This document shows, one piece after another, positions 9,040 to 17,453 of a DNA stretch of 64,000 bases. The translations under genes and the position numbers were made by a program. Source of the DNA: Cytobacillus firmus (GTDB lineage Bacteria; Bacillota; Bacilli; Bacillales; Cytobacillaceae); the NCBI RefSeq assembly GCF_023612095.1, contig NZ_CP086235.1:1633001-1697000 (forward strand). The letters are read 5' to 3'. The number at the start of each line of letters is the position of its first letter. Within the stretch, counting starts at the first letter, position 1. The notes beneath the pieces were generated by a model. It was not told the origin of the DNA, made no database searches, and saw only the letters and a list, made by a program, of their open reading frames with translations.

Positions 9040-10221
9040 ATGGAATTTCCTATTTCAAAAAGAATGGCTTCTTTTAAAGAGAGCGTGTTTACGGAATTGG
9101 CCCAAATTAAGAATTCGAAAATTTCAGACGGGCTTTCGGTGATTGATTTGAGCATTGGCAGTCCTGATATGCCCCCTCCCGCTTTTGTTATGGAGGAATT
9201 GGCAAAAGGAGCCTGTGATCCGGAACTATACGGGTACTCATTAACAGGTACAAATGAATTTCATACCGCAGTCAGCTGCTTTTATAAACGAAATTTCGCA
9301 GTGGATCTCGATCCTTCTTCAGAGGTGCTGCTTTTAATGGGATCCCAGGATGGGCTGGTACATTTGCCGATGATTCTATGTGATCCGGGAGATTATATCC
9401 TTGTTCCTGACCCCGGTTACACTGCCTATGCTGCAGGTGCTGCAATGGCTGGTGCAGAAATGTACGGGATGCCTTTAAAAAAGGAGAACAGATTCCTTCC
9501 TGATTTTAATGAAATTCCTGAAGAAATCCTTGTAAACACAAAATTAATGATTTTAAACTTCCCAGGTAATCCCGTACCGGCGATGGCAACAGAGGAACTT
9601 TTTCTTCAAGCAATCCGGCTTGCAAAGAAATACGGTTTTGCTGTATTGCATGATTTTGCTTATTCGGAACTTTATTATGAAAAGAAACCTCTAAGTTTTT
9701 TGTCTGTTAAAGGGGCTGCTGATGTAGGGATTGAAATGAATTCACTATCAAAAAGCTTTAATATGGCTGGCTGCAGGGTGGCATATGCCGCAGGTAATCA
9801 GCAGCTTATTGCGCAGCTGGCCAACTTCAAATCCAATTTGGATTATGGAGTATTCCTGCCCGTACAGGCAGCTGCGGTGAAAGCATTGAATGATCAGTCT
9901 GGTTTTTTGCAGGACTTGAGAGAGACTTATAGAAATAGAAGAGATGTATTTATAAAAGATCTTGAAACGATCGGGTGGAATATCAGCAGGCCTGAGGGGT
10001 CAATGTTCTTGTGGTCCGAGGTCCCATCCGGGTACAGCAGCTCCAAGGATTTTGCGATTGACTTAATTAACCGGGCCGGTGTAGTCGTAACTCCTGGAAG
10101 TGCATTTGGTACATGGGGTGAGGGATACGTTCGGATTGCTCTTGTACAGCCCGAAGATGTGTTAAGGCAAGCTGCCCTTAAAATTGAAGGCAGCGGCATA
10201 TTTAAAAAAATCCTTGCTTAG
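9040..10221 (+). CDS. PLP-dependent class I/II aminotransferase (DapL/PatA-like)
   Basis: 393 residues, fold type I. EMNSLSKSFNMAGCR near residue 230 contains the Schiff-base Lys in the typical SLSKSFNMAG context; NFPGNPVPA and the Asp in VLHDFAYSEL are the cofactor-contact motifs; EGYVRIAL contains the C-terminal Arg for the substrate carboxylate. Closest in feel to the group annotated as LL-diaminopimelate aminotransferase, though such names cover many specificities. GAGGAAGGA precedes the ATG. It is separated from ypjP by 21 bp, so the two may be co-transcribed. Substrate unknown. Confidence 0.85.
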   Translation: MEFPISKRMASFKESVFTELAQIKNSKISDGLSVIDLSIGSPDMPPPAFVMEELAKGACDPELYGYSLTGTNEFHTAVSCFYKRNFAVDLDPSSEVLLLMGSQDGLVHLPMILCDPGDYILVPDPGYTAYAAGAAMAGAEMYGMPLKKENRFLPDFNEIPEEILVNTKLMILNFPGNPVPAMATEELFLQAIRLAKKYGFAVLHDFAYSELYYEKKPLSFLSVKGAADVGIEMNSLSKSFNMAGCRVAYAAGNQQLIAQLANFKSNLDYGVFLPVQAAAVKALNDQSGFLQDLRETYRNRRDVFIKDLETIGWNISRPEGSMFLWSEVPSGYSSSKDFAIDLINRAGVVVTPGSAFGTWGEGYVRIALVQPEDVLRQAALKIEGSGIFKKILA

Positions 10222-10242
10222 GAGAAAGGAAGGGAGAATAAC

Positions 10243-10830
10243 ATGCCGAATTGGCTGAGGAAATCCTTTGTTGTGCTTGTTACCATTTTAACGTTTGGCC
10301 TCGTCACACCTTCTCAGGCATTTCTTTATGAAAATACAAGTCAGTTAAAGGCCTCAAGAGCTTCTGATGTTGAAAACTCAGATAATAGCGCAGAACTTGC
10401 TGAAGAGGAAGATAGCAGGTTTGATAAAGATGACTTTGTCAGGCAAATGCTAACAGAAGCTGAGGCACAATCGTATGAGAAATTTGGCGCAAAGATAGGT
10501 CCTGTTATTGAAGATGAGTTTAATGAGATTATCCTTCCGGAAATTGAGAAAGCCATCCAGGAGGTGGCCGTGCAATTTCCCGAGGAAAGCCTTGCACAGT
10601 TAAAAGTTACAGAAACCCCGGGGGGCGGATTATCGGAAAAAATCTTCCATATCACCAATAGCATGACCGATGAAGATGTGATTCGTTTTCATGTGCGAAG
10701 GGACCACCCTCCACAGCAGGGGTACTGGTTTAATTTTCACTACCACACACACCATGATCATTTTCAGACCCACCATGAATTAGGGTCAATTTACTGGAAC
10801 AAAAACACTCCTCCCAAATGGATGAGTTAA
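10243..10830 (+). CDS. ypjP: YpjP-like secreted protein
   Basis: 195 residues. An N-terminal Lys-Arg start and hydrophobic stretch ending in PSQAF form a Sec signal peptide with a likely cleavage after SQA (about residue 27). The mature part has an acidic low-complexity segment, a helical middle, and a His-rich end (NFHYHTHHDHF) that might bind metal. Length and position before the thyA-dfrA region match B. subtilis YpjP, function unknown. GGAGAAAGGAAGGGAG precedes the ATG. No recognised enzyme motif. Confidence 0.8.
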   Translation: MPNWLRKSFVVLVTILTFGLVTPSQAFLYENTSQLKASRASDVENSDNSAELAEEEDSRFDKDDFVRQMLTEAEAQSYEKFGAKIGPVIEDEFNEIILPEIEKAIQEVAVQFPEESLAQLKVTETPGGGLSEKIFHITNSMTDEDVIRFHVRRDHPPQQGYWFNFHYHTHHDHFQTHHELGSIYWNKNTPPKWMS

Positions 10831-10876
10831 AATATTGAATTAAACTCTCGAATATGAAAAAATAATGTATGGATTA

Positions 10877-10902
10877 TGAAACTTTTCATGATTTATACCG
10901 TA
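10877..10902 (+). promoter_or_regulatory. Sigma-W-type (ECF) promoter of the Ter cluster
   Basis: TGAAAC at 10877-10882 and CGTA at 10899-10902 are separated by exactly 16 nt, an exact match to the sigma-W consensus. The initiation region falls about 30 bp upstream of the terD start. The B. subtilis ter operon yceCDEFGH is controlled by ECF sigma factors, which agrees. Confidence 0.8.
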
Positions 10903-10939
10903 AATACATTTATTCTACATAATGGAGGTTTGAGTTGAA

Positions 10940-11521
10940 ATGGCAGTAAGCTTATCAAAAGGACAAAAAGTGGACTTAACAAAAACTAATCCAGGAATGA
11001 GTAAGGTAGTAGTTGGACTTGGATGGGATACGAACAAATATGATGGTGGAAACGACTTTGATTTGGATTCTTCCGTATTCCTGCTTGGAGATACTGGAAA
11101 AGTAACTTCTGAAAGCGACTTTGTTTTCTATAACAATACTTCAGGTGCTAATGGTTCTGTTGTACATACTGGAGATAACCGTACAGGTGAAGGGGATGGC
11201 GATGATGAGCAGGTGAAGATTAACCTGGCTAATGTGCCGGCTAACATCCAGCGCATTACATTCACAATCACCATCCATGACGGGGAAGCCCGCAACCAGA
11301 ACTTTGGACAGGTATCAAATGCCTATGCAAGAATTCTGAATGAGGATACAGGTGAAGAATTGATCCGCTATGACCTGGGTGAAGACTTCTCAATTGAAAC
11401 TGCACTTGTAGTTGGAGAATTGTACAGACATAACGGAGAATGGAAATTCAGTGCAATCGGAAGCGGATATCAGGGCGGACTGGCTGCACTGGCAAAAGAT
11501 TTTGGTTTACAGGTAGGATAA
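10940..11521 (+). CDS. TerD-family calcium-binding stress protein
   Basis: 193 residues, one TerD domain. The acidic loops [10 protein letters not shown] (about residue 40) and [14 protein letters not shown] (about residue 80) hold the Asp cluster that binds two calcium ions in this fold. The closest B. subtilis relatives are YceD/YceE. TerD proteins accompany tellurite and general envelope-stress responses and are proposed to act at the membrane with TerC. AATGGAGGTTTGAGTTGAA precedes the ATG. First gene after the sigma-W-type promoter. Confidence 0.93.
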   Translation: MAVSLSKGQKVDLTKTNPGMSKVVVGLGWDTNKYDGGNDFDLDSSVFLLGDTGKVTSESDFVFYNNTSGANGSVVHTGDNRTGEGDGDDEQVKINLANVPANIQRITFTITIHDGEARNQNFGQVSNAYARILNEDTGEELIRYDLGEDFSIETALVVGELYRHNGEWKFSAIGSGYQGGLAALAKDFGLQVG

Positions 11522-11540
11522 ATAAGAGGTATATTTGCTT

Positions 11541-11573
11541 AATAAGGCTCGGCAATGCCGGGTCTTTTATATG
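11541..11573 (+). terminator. Hairpin between terD and terC
   Basis: AAGGCTCGGC and GCCGGGTCTT pair imperfectly, followed by TTTAT; probably a partial terminator that lowers downstream expression. Confidence 0.45.
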
Positions 11574-11607
11574 AAAAAGCAGTCATCACCGGGAGGAATA
11601 ATTTAGA

Positions 11608-12387
11608 ATGGAAATATTAGAATCTATTTTGCATACATATTCCCAGTTCTTTAACTGGGAAATGTGGGTTGAAGCTTTATCAAAGCCGGAAAGCTGGGCA
11701 TTGATAGGTACACTTGTAATTCTGGAAGGCCTATTGTCTGCTGATAATGCGCTTGTTCTGGCTGTAATGGTAAAGCATCTTCCGGAAAAGCAGCGGAAGA
11801 AAGCTCTTTTTTACGGTCTTTTAGGTGCTTACTTCTTCAGATTTATTGCAATCGGCATCGGTGTATTTTTAATTGAATTCTGGTATATCAAGGTCTTAGG
11901 TGCTGCCTACCTGGCCTGGCTTGCCATTAAGTACTTTATTGATAAGAGGCAAGCAGAAGAGGAAGGTGATGAACACGCAATAGAAGGCATCAATCAAAGA
12001 GGATTATTAATCCGCCTTTTCGGTACTTTCTGGGGAACAGTCATTGCAGTTGAATTAATGGATATTGCATTCTCCATCGATAGTATACTTGCTGCGCTGG
12101 GAGTCAGCCAGGAAATCTGGGTGCTGTTAATAGGCGGTATGCTTGGTATTATCATGATGCGTGGTGTAGCTGGCGTATTTTTGAAGCTGATCGACAGGGT
12201 ACCTGAGCTTGAAACCAGCTCTTATATTCTGATCCTTCTTATTGCTGCAAAGATGATTGCGAGTGCGGCTGGAATTCACATTGACCATATTTACTTCTTT
12301 ATCGTATTAGTTATCGTGTTTGCTATTACTTTTATTGTACATGCAAGAAATGCAAAAAAAGAAGCAGCAGATCAGGGATCAAACTAA
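11608..12387 (+). CDS. yceF: TerC-family integral membrane protein (YceF-like)
   Basis: 259 residues with seven to eight hydrophobic spans. Conserved acidic motifs inside membrane segments are EGLLSADNALVLA (about residue 38) and ELMDIAFSIDSILAALG (about residue 150), the two TerC signatures. TerC proteins are proposed metal transporters or membrane anchors of the Ter complex; relatives in Bacillus have been tied to manganese export during exoenzyme metallation. CGGGAGGAATAATTTAGA precedes the ATG. It is 86 bp after terD and most likely in the same transcript. Confidence 0.92.
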   Translation: MEILESILHTYSQFFNWEMWVEALSKPESWALIGTLVILEGLLSADNALVLAVMVKHLPEKQRKKALFYGLLGAYFFRFIAIGIGVFLIEFWYIKVLGAAYLAWLAIKYFIDKRQAEEEGDEHAIEGINQRGLLIRLFGTFWGTVIAVELMDIAFSIDSILAALGVSQEIWVLLIGGMLGIIMMRGVAGVFLKLIDRVPELETSSYILILLIAAKMIASAAGIHIDHIYFFIVLVIVFAITFIVHARNAKKEAADQGSN

Positions 12388-12407
12388 AATATGTAATTGC
12401 ATAGACA

Positions 12408-12450
12408 TAGAAAGGGAACAGACACTTGTCCGCTCCCTTTTGTTTTTATC
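12408..12450 (+). terminator. Imperfect terminator after terC
   Basis: AAAGGGA pairs with TCCCTTT around an inner GACA/TGTC helix, followed by T-rich sequence. Read-through would be needed for the next gene if it lacks its own promoter; none is obvious. Confidence 0.5.
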
Positions 12451-12507
12451 TTTTTTGGATGAAAAAGGAATAAAATGGTATTTTAGTGAAGAAATGGAGC
12501 TGCGAAA

Positions 12508-13719
12508 ATGAGACTATTTTCCGATCTTCCGGGTGAAAAAATAAATAAGATGTTTTATAAAAAGCCTGGCTATTTTAATAAAAGGTCTGACAGGGAGCTA
12601 TTATCATATGCTCTTGGGGCAACTTTATATATGCCGGCGACAAGGCCTAATATTCACCAGGATTTGCTGTCAAAAAAGCATGCAGGCCTTTCATCTATGG
12701 TCATTTGCCTTGAAGATGCAATTGGCGATGATGAAGTCGAAATGGCAGAAAATCTGCTTTGTTTGGAATTGGAAAATTTGAGCTCGGACCTTGTGAAGGG
12801 TCTATGTGAAGAAGAAGATCTACCTTTGATCTTCGTGCGAATCAGAAGCTACGATCAGCTTATGAGACTCAAGAGCAGAATACCGAATGGACTGCATCTT
12901 CTGACTGGTTTTGTCCTGCCTAAGTTTTCACCCGCTGAAGGATGCCGAATTTTAACAGAAATTAAAGAGCTTAATTCTCATGGCTATTGTTTATATGCCA
13001 TGCCAATTCTGGAAACGAAAGAAATTATTCAAAAAGAAACAAGGCTTGAAGAGTTAATCGGTATTAAGAAAGTGCTGGACAAATTTTTTGAGCTGATTTT
13101 AAATGTGAGAATTGGAGCCACGGATTTTAGCGGACTCTACGGAATACGAAGAAATTCTGATACGACAGTTTACGATATTGCTGTAATTAGAGATTGCATA
13201 TCAGATATTATTAATATTTTCTTGCGTGCGGATCAGCCTTATGTCATTTCAGGTCCGGTCTGGGAATATTTTTCCTCAAAAGAGCGTCTTCTAAAACCTC
13301 AAATCAGGCAAACACCATTCATGGAACGTCTTGGACAGGATGGACTGAAAATGAGAACGGACTTAATTGATCGGCATATAGATGGTTTAATAAGAGAAAT
13401 CGCAATGGATATTTCAAATGGCTTAACAGGGAAAACTATTATTCATCCAACCCATATCAGGCCTGTACAGGCATTGAATACGGTAACACTTGAAGAGTAC
13501 CTGGATGCACAAAGCATCGCCGGTCAGGCCGGAGGAAAAATAGGGGTTATGAAAAGCGATTATCAAAACAAAATGAATGAAATAAAACCTCATTTATATT
13601 GGGCTAAAAAAATATTATTAAAATCAGAAGTATACGGGGTGCTGCAGGATGAGATCACATACATTGACCTACTCAAAAACGAAACATTCAATTCAGATAC
13701 TCAACTCATTAACCGTTGA
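12508..13719 (+). CDS. HpcH/HpaI aldolase / citrate-lyase-beta-like protein of the Ter biosynthetic module
   Basis: 403 residues, a CitE-like TIM barrel. LYMPATRPN (about residue 50), the acidic LEDAIGDDEVE (about residue 71), FVLPKF (about residue 141), RIGATDFSGLYG (about residue 201) and IIHPTHIRPVQA (about residue 314) follow the order of the metal- and substrate-binding strands. CitE-type enzymes make or break C-C bonds next to a carboxylate or acyl-CoA. In Ter loci this gene travels with the three that follow and is predicted to help build a nucleoside-like compound. A 71-bp overlap with the next gene implies coupled translation. Actual substrate unknown. Confidence 0.85.
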   Translation: MRLFSDLPGEKINKMFYKKPGYFNKRSDRELLSYALGATLYMPATRPNIHQDLLSKKHAGLSSMVICLEDAIGDDEVEMAENLLCLELENLSSDLVKGLCEEEDLPLIFVRIRSYDQLMRLKSRIPNGLHLLTGFVLPKFSPAEGCRILTEIKELNSHGYCLYAMPILETKEIIQKETRLEELIGIKKVLDKFFELILNVRIGATDFSGLYGIRRNSDTTVYDIAVIRDCISDIINIFLRADQPYVISGPVWEYFSSKERLLKPQIRQTPFMERLGQDGLKMRTDLIDRHIDGLIREIAMDISNGLTGKTIIHPTHIRPVQALNTVTLEEYLDAQSIAGQAGGKIGVMKSDYQNKMNEIKPHLYWAKKILLKSEVYGVLQDEITYIDLLKNETFNSDTQLINR

Positions 13720-15022
13720 TATTCATATAACCGAGAACCCGTATGAGCTGCTCCCTGAAGATTTGTTTGTCATGGCAGCAAGAATAAATAAGAAAAGATC
13801 TTTCTTATTTGTCAGCAAAGTACTCGGGAAACATATACCGATAGACCCGAAGATCGGACTTCTGACAGGAGAATTGCTCGCCAGCCGTTATATGGAGAAG
13901 GTGAAGAAGGCGGATACCGGAAAAGCCGCAGACCTTTTGGCCGCTTTTAAAAACAGTCCAGGCTTCATAAACAGCAGTCCTTTTATTGATGAAAACCATA
14001 ACCCGGTTATAATTGGATTTGCCGAAACGGCGACTGCACTGGGACATGCTTTCTTTCAATCATTTAAACGTGCAGATTACTTTCATACTACAAGAGAGCA
14101 GCTGGCTGATCAGAATTCAGTCATAACATTTGAAGAAGAACATTCTCATGCTACTTCACACAGATGCTATACCGATTCAGCTCTTTTGGATAATAAGAGG
14201 GAAATCATTCTTGTCGATGATGAAATGACTACTGGAAAAACAGCCATTAATATTATCCGCTCTATTCATGAAAGGTTTCCCAGAAAGATGTATACAGTGG
14301 TATCCATCCTGGATTGGCGCTCCCAAAAAGATCAGATACTCTTCGATGATCTGGAAAAAGAGCTGGGCATTATTATTAACAATGTGTCACTTCTAAAAGG
14401 GGAGATCGATGTTAAAGGAACTCCTGAAGTGCATAAAGGTCTGTCAGCGGACGAACCATCAGGAAACACTGCGCAGATTACCTATATCCATATAAATAAA
14501 GAATTTCCTGGATTATTAAGCCGGACCAATGAACCATCGGTTACTCTAAATGGTGAAATCAGACATATTCCCTATTTAAAAGATTCGGGCCGATTCGGGC
14601 TGGATGCAAAACGCCAGGCTGGATTAAGTGTGTCATTAGCTGAGATCGGCCAATCCCTATCCCGAAAACGGGATGGAAGAAATACATTATGTCTTGGAAC
14701 CGGGGAGTTCATGTATATCCCTATGAAGGTTGCCTCCTTAATGGGGGAAGGCGTAAAGTTCCACTCAACAACACGGAGTCCCATCTATGTAAGAAATGAT
14801 AAAGACTATGGAGCGCAATACGGCATTTCCTTTCAAAATCCTGAAGACCCTGAAATGGCACAATTTGTTTATAACATTCCAGACGGCTGTTATGAAGAAG
14901 TGTTCCTGTTTTTTGAAAGAGAACCGGAAAAAGATTCCCTTATGCCGTTTATCAATCAATTAAAAAAATATATTAAAAATGTAAAAGTAGTCTACTTTAA
15001 CGGAGGTGAAAAAAATGAATAA
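13649..15022 (+). CDS. Phosphoribosyltransferase-TRSP domain protein of the Ter module
   Basis: 457 residues, two domains. Residues about 40-270 form a type I PRTase: EIILVDDEMTTGKTA is the PRPP-binding loop, and VIIGFAETATALG is an upstream nucleotide-fold strand. The C-terminal domain has STTRSPI, the Thr-Arg-Ser-Pro motif that names the TRSP domain, within CLGTGEFMYIPMK...GVKFHSTTRSP. The start at 13649 overlaps the aldolase gene by 71 bp; it keeps the family's N-terminal strand and has GGGGTG before it. The reaction is inferred to be attachment of a base-like group to phosphoribose; the product has not been identified. Confidence 0.87.
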   Translation: MRSHTLTYSKTKHSIQILNSLTVDIHITENPYELLPEDLFVMAARINKKRSFLFVSKVLGKHIPIDPKIGLLTGELLASRYMEKVKKADTGKAADLLAAFKNSPGFINSSPFIDENHNPVIIGFAETATALGHAFFQSFKRADYFHTTREQLADQNSVITFEEEHSHATSHRCYTDSALLDNKREIILVDDEMTTGKTAINIIRSIHERFPRKMYTVVSILDWRSQKDQILFDDLEKELGIIINNVSLLKGEIDVKGTPEVHKGLSADEPSGNTAQITYIHINKEFPGLLSRTNEPSVTLNGEIRHIPYLKDSGRFGLDAKRQAGLSVSLAEIGQSLSRKRDGRNTLCLGTGEFMYIPMKVASLMGEGVKFHSTTRSPIYVRNDKDYGAQYGISFQNPEDPEMAQFVYNIPDGCYEEVFLFFEREPEKDSLMPFINQLKKYIKNVKVVYFNGGEKNE

Positions 15023-16124
15023 AACAGCAGATAAATTTGGTTCATATAGTGAAGATGATGTTGTCTTTTTATTGAAGGATTTAAGCGGATATTCACTTGA
15101 AGGATCCATTGAGCAAAGAGAAAAAAACATTCAGTCCGGTCAGCATTATAGTGAAACACTTCCTATTGAATATCAGCCGCCTGAAAAATACCTCTCCCTG
15201 TTTTGGGAAACACTTGAGGATTATAAAAGGAAAACAGCATTGTCAACAGGAGCGGTTGCTGAGCAGATCTGGAAGCAAAAAGGAAAAAATACTGTTTTAG
15301 TTTCTCTTGCGAGGGCCGGAACACCTGTTGGAATTCTGATAAAGCGGTATCTTTCTGAAGTATATGGTGTGAGTTTGCCGCATTACAGCATTTCCATTGT
15401 CAGGGACCGCGGGATTGACGAAAATGCGATAAAGCATATTTTAAAAGCACATCCCGGCTGTGAAATTCAATTTGTGGACGGATGGACAGGAAAAGGGGCT
15501 ATTTCTATTGAATTAACCAAGGCCTGCAGAAAATTCCAAGAAACGTATGGTGTTATACTCGATGATACCCTGGCAGTTCTTGCTGATCCCGGTTATTGCA
15601 CAACTTTATATGGAACGAGGGAAGACTTTTTGATTCCAAGTGCCTGTCTCAATTCAACTGTTTCAGGATTGGTGAGCAGAACTGTATTAAATAAATCCCT
15701 AATTGGGCCCGAAGACTTCCATGGGGCCAAATATTATAGTGAGCTGGAAGAAGCAGATGTTTCAAACCAATATCTCTCGGCAGTAGCAGAAGAGTTCCGT
15801 GCTATTAAGCAGGAAGCTTTCGAACTTGCGAAGAGGATTATGGAAAACCCGGGGGAAGCAAGCTTTAAAGGCATGGAAGAGATTCAGAGAATACAAGAGG
15901 AATTCAATATTGAATCTATTAACTTTGTAAAGCCGGGAGTCGGTGAAACTACCAGAGTTCTTCTGAGAAGGCTTCCATGGAAAATCCTGATGAAAGATCC
16001 AGAAAGTCCATATGTTGGCCATATTTTGATGCTTGCCCGTGAGCGGAACGTCGAGATTATTCATTATCCAGATATGAGTTATACCTGCTGCGGATTAATT
16101 AAAAAGACGGGAGAAAAATCATGA
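15015..16124 (+). CDS. StiP-family PRTase-like protein of the Ter module
   Basis: 369 residues. It matches the family named cysteine protease StiP in databases, but the visible fold is PRTase-like: VLVSLARAGTPVGILIKRY (about residue 97), HYSISIVRDRGID, and FVDGWTGKGAIS (about residue 156), which has the place and shape of a PRPP loop with Gly-Trp-Thr-Gly. It is therefore more likely a second, diverged transferase than a protease. GGAGGTGAAAAA precedes the ATG, which overlaps the upstream stop by 8 bp; the next gene starts on its ATGA. A CC pair near the C-terminus (YTCCGL) might bind metal. Confidence 0.8.
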   Translation: MNKTADKFGSYSEDDVVFLLKDLSGYSLEGSIEQREKNIQSGQHYSETLPIEYQPPEKYLSLFWETLEDYKRKTALSTGAVAEQIWKQKGKNTVLVSLARAGTPVGILIKRYLSEVYGVSLPHYSISIVRDRGIDENAIKHILKAHPGCEIQFVDGWTGKGAISIELTKACRKFQETYGVILDDTLAVLADPGYCTTLYGTREDFLIPSACLNSTVSGLVSRTVLNKSLIGPEDFHGAKYYSELEEADVSNQYLSAVAEEFRAIKQEAFELAKRIMENPGEASFKGMEEIQRIQEEFNIESINFVKPGVGETTRVLLRRLPWKILMKDPESPYVGHILMLARERNVEIIHYPDMSYTCCGLIKKTGEKS

Positions 16125-16918
16125 GGATGTTTGCGTCAGATTTGGACAGGACACTGATTTACTCAAATAAAGCACTTGCAGATTTTGGGCAGTCAGCAGA
16201 AAGTTTAATAGATGTCGAGCGTAAAGATGGCAGGGAAATTGCTTTTATGTCAAACCAAGCTCTCAGATTGCTGAAAGAGATATCCGCTCAAATGATCTTT
16301 GTGCCTGTCACTACGAGAACATATGAACAATTTAAGCGTATTTTCATTTTTGAGGATGCTTTTAACATTCCATATACTGTTACATCGAATGGCGCCAATA
16401 TCCATTATCATGGGAAACCTCTTGAAGAGTGGTCCAGCATAGTCCAAAAACGGCTAAAGACAGAGTGTGCATTGCTTGAGGAAGTGATGGGCAGATCACA
16501 GAGTCTGGAATTGAATGGGAAAATAAAAATGGCTGAAAATCTTTTCTTTTATTATATTCTTGAAGAAAAATTAACAGCTGAAGCCAAAAAAGCAATAGCT
16601 GGTCTGGCTGAATCCTTTGGGTGGAGAATTTCCCATCAGGGAAGAAAGCTGTATTTTATGCCAAATCCCATTTGTAAGGGAGAGGCAGTGAAATTCATTC
16701 AGGAACGGGAAGATATTAAGATGGTATTCGGGGCAGGAGATTCCATGCTTGACCATGACTTTTTAAAGTTTTGCGACTTTGCATACGTACCAAACCATGG
16801 AGAACTGGCAGCTGAAAAGTCCATCCCATATCCATACTTAATTTCTAATAATATAGGGACAGCAGCAGCGGAAGAAATTCTAAATGATATTTTAAACAGT
16901 ATTAAAGAAAGAGTTTAG
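16121..16918 (+). CDS. HAD-superfamily phosphatase of the Ter module
   Basis: 265 residues, Cof/sucrose-phosphatase-like HAD. Motif I is FASDLDRTLI, with the nucleophile Asp near residue 6; motif II is the Thr in VPVTTRT; the Lys is in NPICKGEAV; motif III/IV is GAGDSMLDHDFL. The insertion between motifs II and III is a C2-type cap. In the module it probably removes a phosphate from the assembled phosphoribosyl intermediate. Start and upstream stop share ATGA. The stop overlaps by four bases the stop of a convergent small gene. Confidence 0.88.
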   Translation: MRMFASDLDRTLIYSNKALADFGQSAESLIDVERKDGREIAFMSNQALRLLKEISAQMIFVPVTTRTYEQFKRIFIFEDAFNIPYTVTSNGANIHYHGKPLEEWSSIVQKRLKTECALLEEVMGRSQSLELNGKIKMAENLFFYYILEEKLTAEAKKAIAGLAESFGWRISHQGRKLYFMPNPICKGEAVKFIQEREDIKMVFGAGDSMLDHDFLKFCDFAYVPNHGELAAEKSIPYPYLISNNIGTAAAEEILNDILNSIKERV

Positions 16919-17163
16919 TCCGGCTGGTCCCTCAGCCATTTTTTTAAAACGATAAATAAACAGATGCAAAAAGTATAGCATCCCGTAAAGATAAAGCTGC
17001 TGATGGGAATAGACTGATAATTGGCAAAAGAGAAGACAGCAAGGATCAATGACAAGAAAAGGACGTCTATATAAACAAAGGAACTGGAGCATAACGTATT
17101 CCTGATAATATCCAGATCATGTTCGATTCCCCGATATCTCACTCTTCGAAAAAGCAGCCTCAT
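16915..17163 (-). CDS. Small two-span membrane protein inside the Ter cluster
   Basis: 82 residues. A basic N-terminus (MRLLFRRVRYRG) precedes two hydrophobic spans (about residues 28-48 and 54-72) and a charged end. GAGGAAGGTGAG lies 6-7 nt before the ATG, a good ribosome binding site. It is convergent with the HAD gene and divergent from the YceG-type gene. No family is recognised. Its place between the two halves suggests a membrane partner of the Ter proteins, an inference from position only. Confidence 0.65.
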   Translation of the reverse strand: MRLLFRRVRYRGIEHDLDIIRNTLCSSSFVYIDVLFLSLILAVFSFANYQSIPISSFIFTGCYTFCICLFIVLKKWLRDQPD

Positions 17164-17268
17164 GCTGACTCACCTTCCTCTTACAGAGTACTCCACTTTA
17201 TGCGGGGACAGGAATAAAGGTGAAAAAGTCCATCTGAGGTCATTCAGCAATGAAAAATAATGATGAAA

Positions 17269-17294
17269 TGAAACTTTCTTACTGTTAATTCGTA
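17269..17294 (+). promoter_or_regulatory. Sigma-W-type promoter of the yceG-telA-terD half
   Basis: TGAAAC at 17269-17274, 16-nt spacer, CGTA at 17291-17294: the same exact consensus as at 10877. It lies about 150 bp upstream of the yceG start, leaving an untranslated leader that contains no recognised element. Confidence 0.78.
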
Positions 17295-17453
17295 AAGAAA
17301 GTAAACCATTTTAGAAAAAGGCTGTATTCCTATGATATGATGGTAATAAGTTTACATATCTTTTGTCCCGTGCCATTATCCGGGAATTGAAACGCAATTT
17401 TTGAATGAAATGATAAGAATGCATCTTTCGCTCATAGAGGGAAGGGATAACTA

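Noticed and set aside
10243..10830. YpjP as the substrate of the nearby M34 peptidase, because of a C-terminal TPPKW
   Set aside because: One Pro-Pro at the extreme C-terminus is not the repeated PPxP motif that PPEP enzymes cut, and the genes are 10 kb apart.
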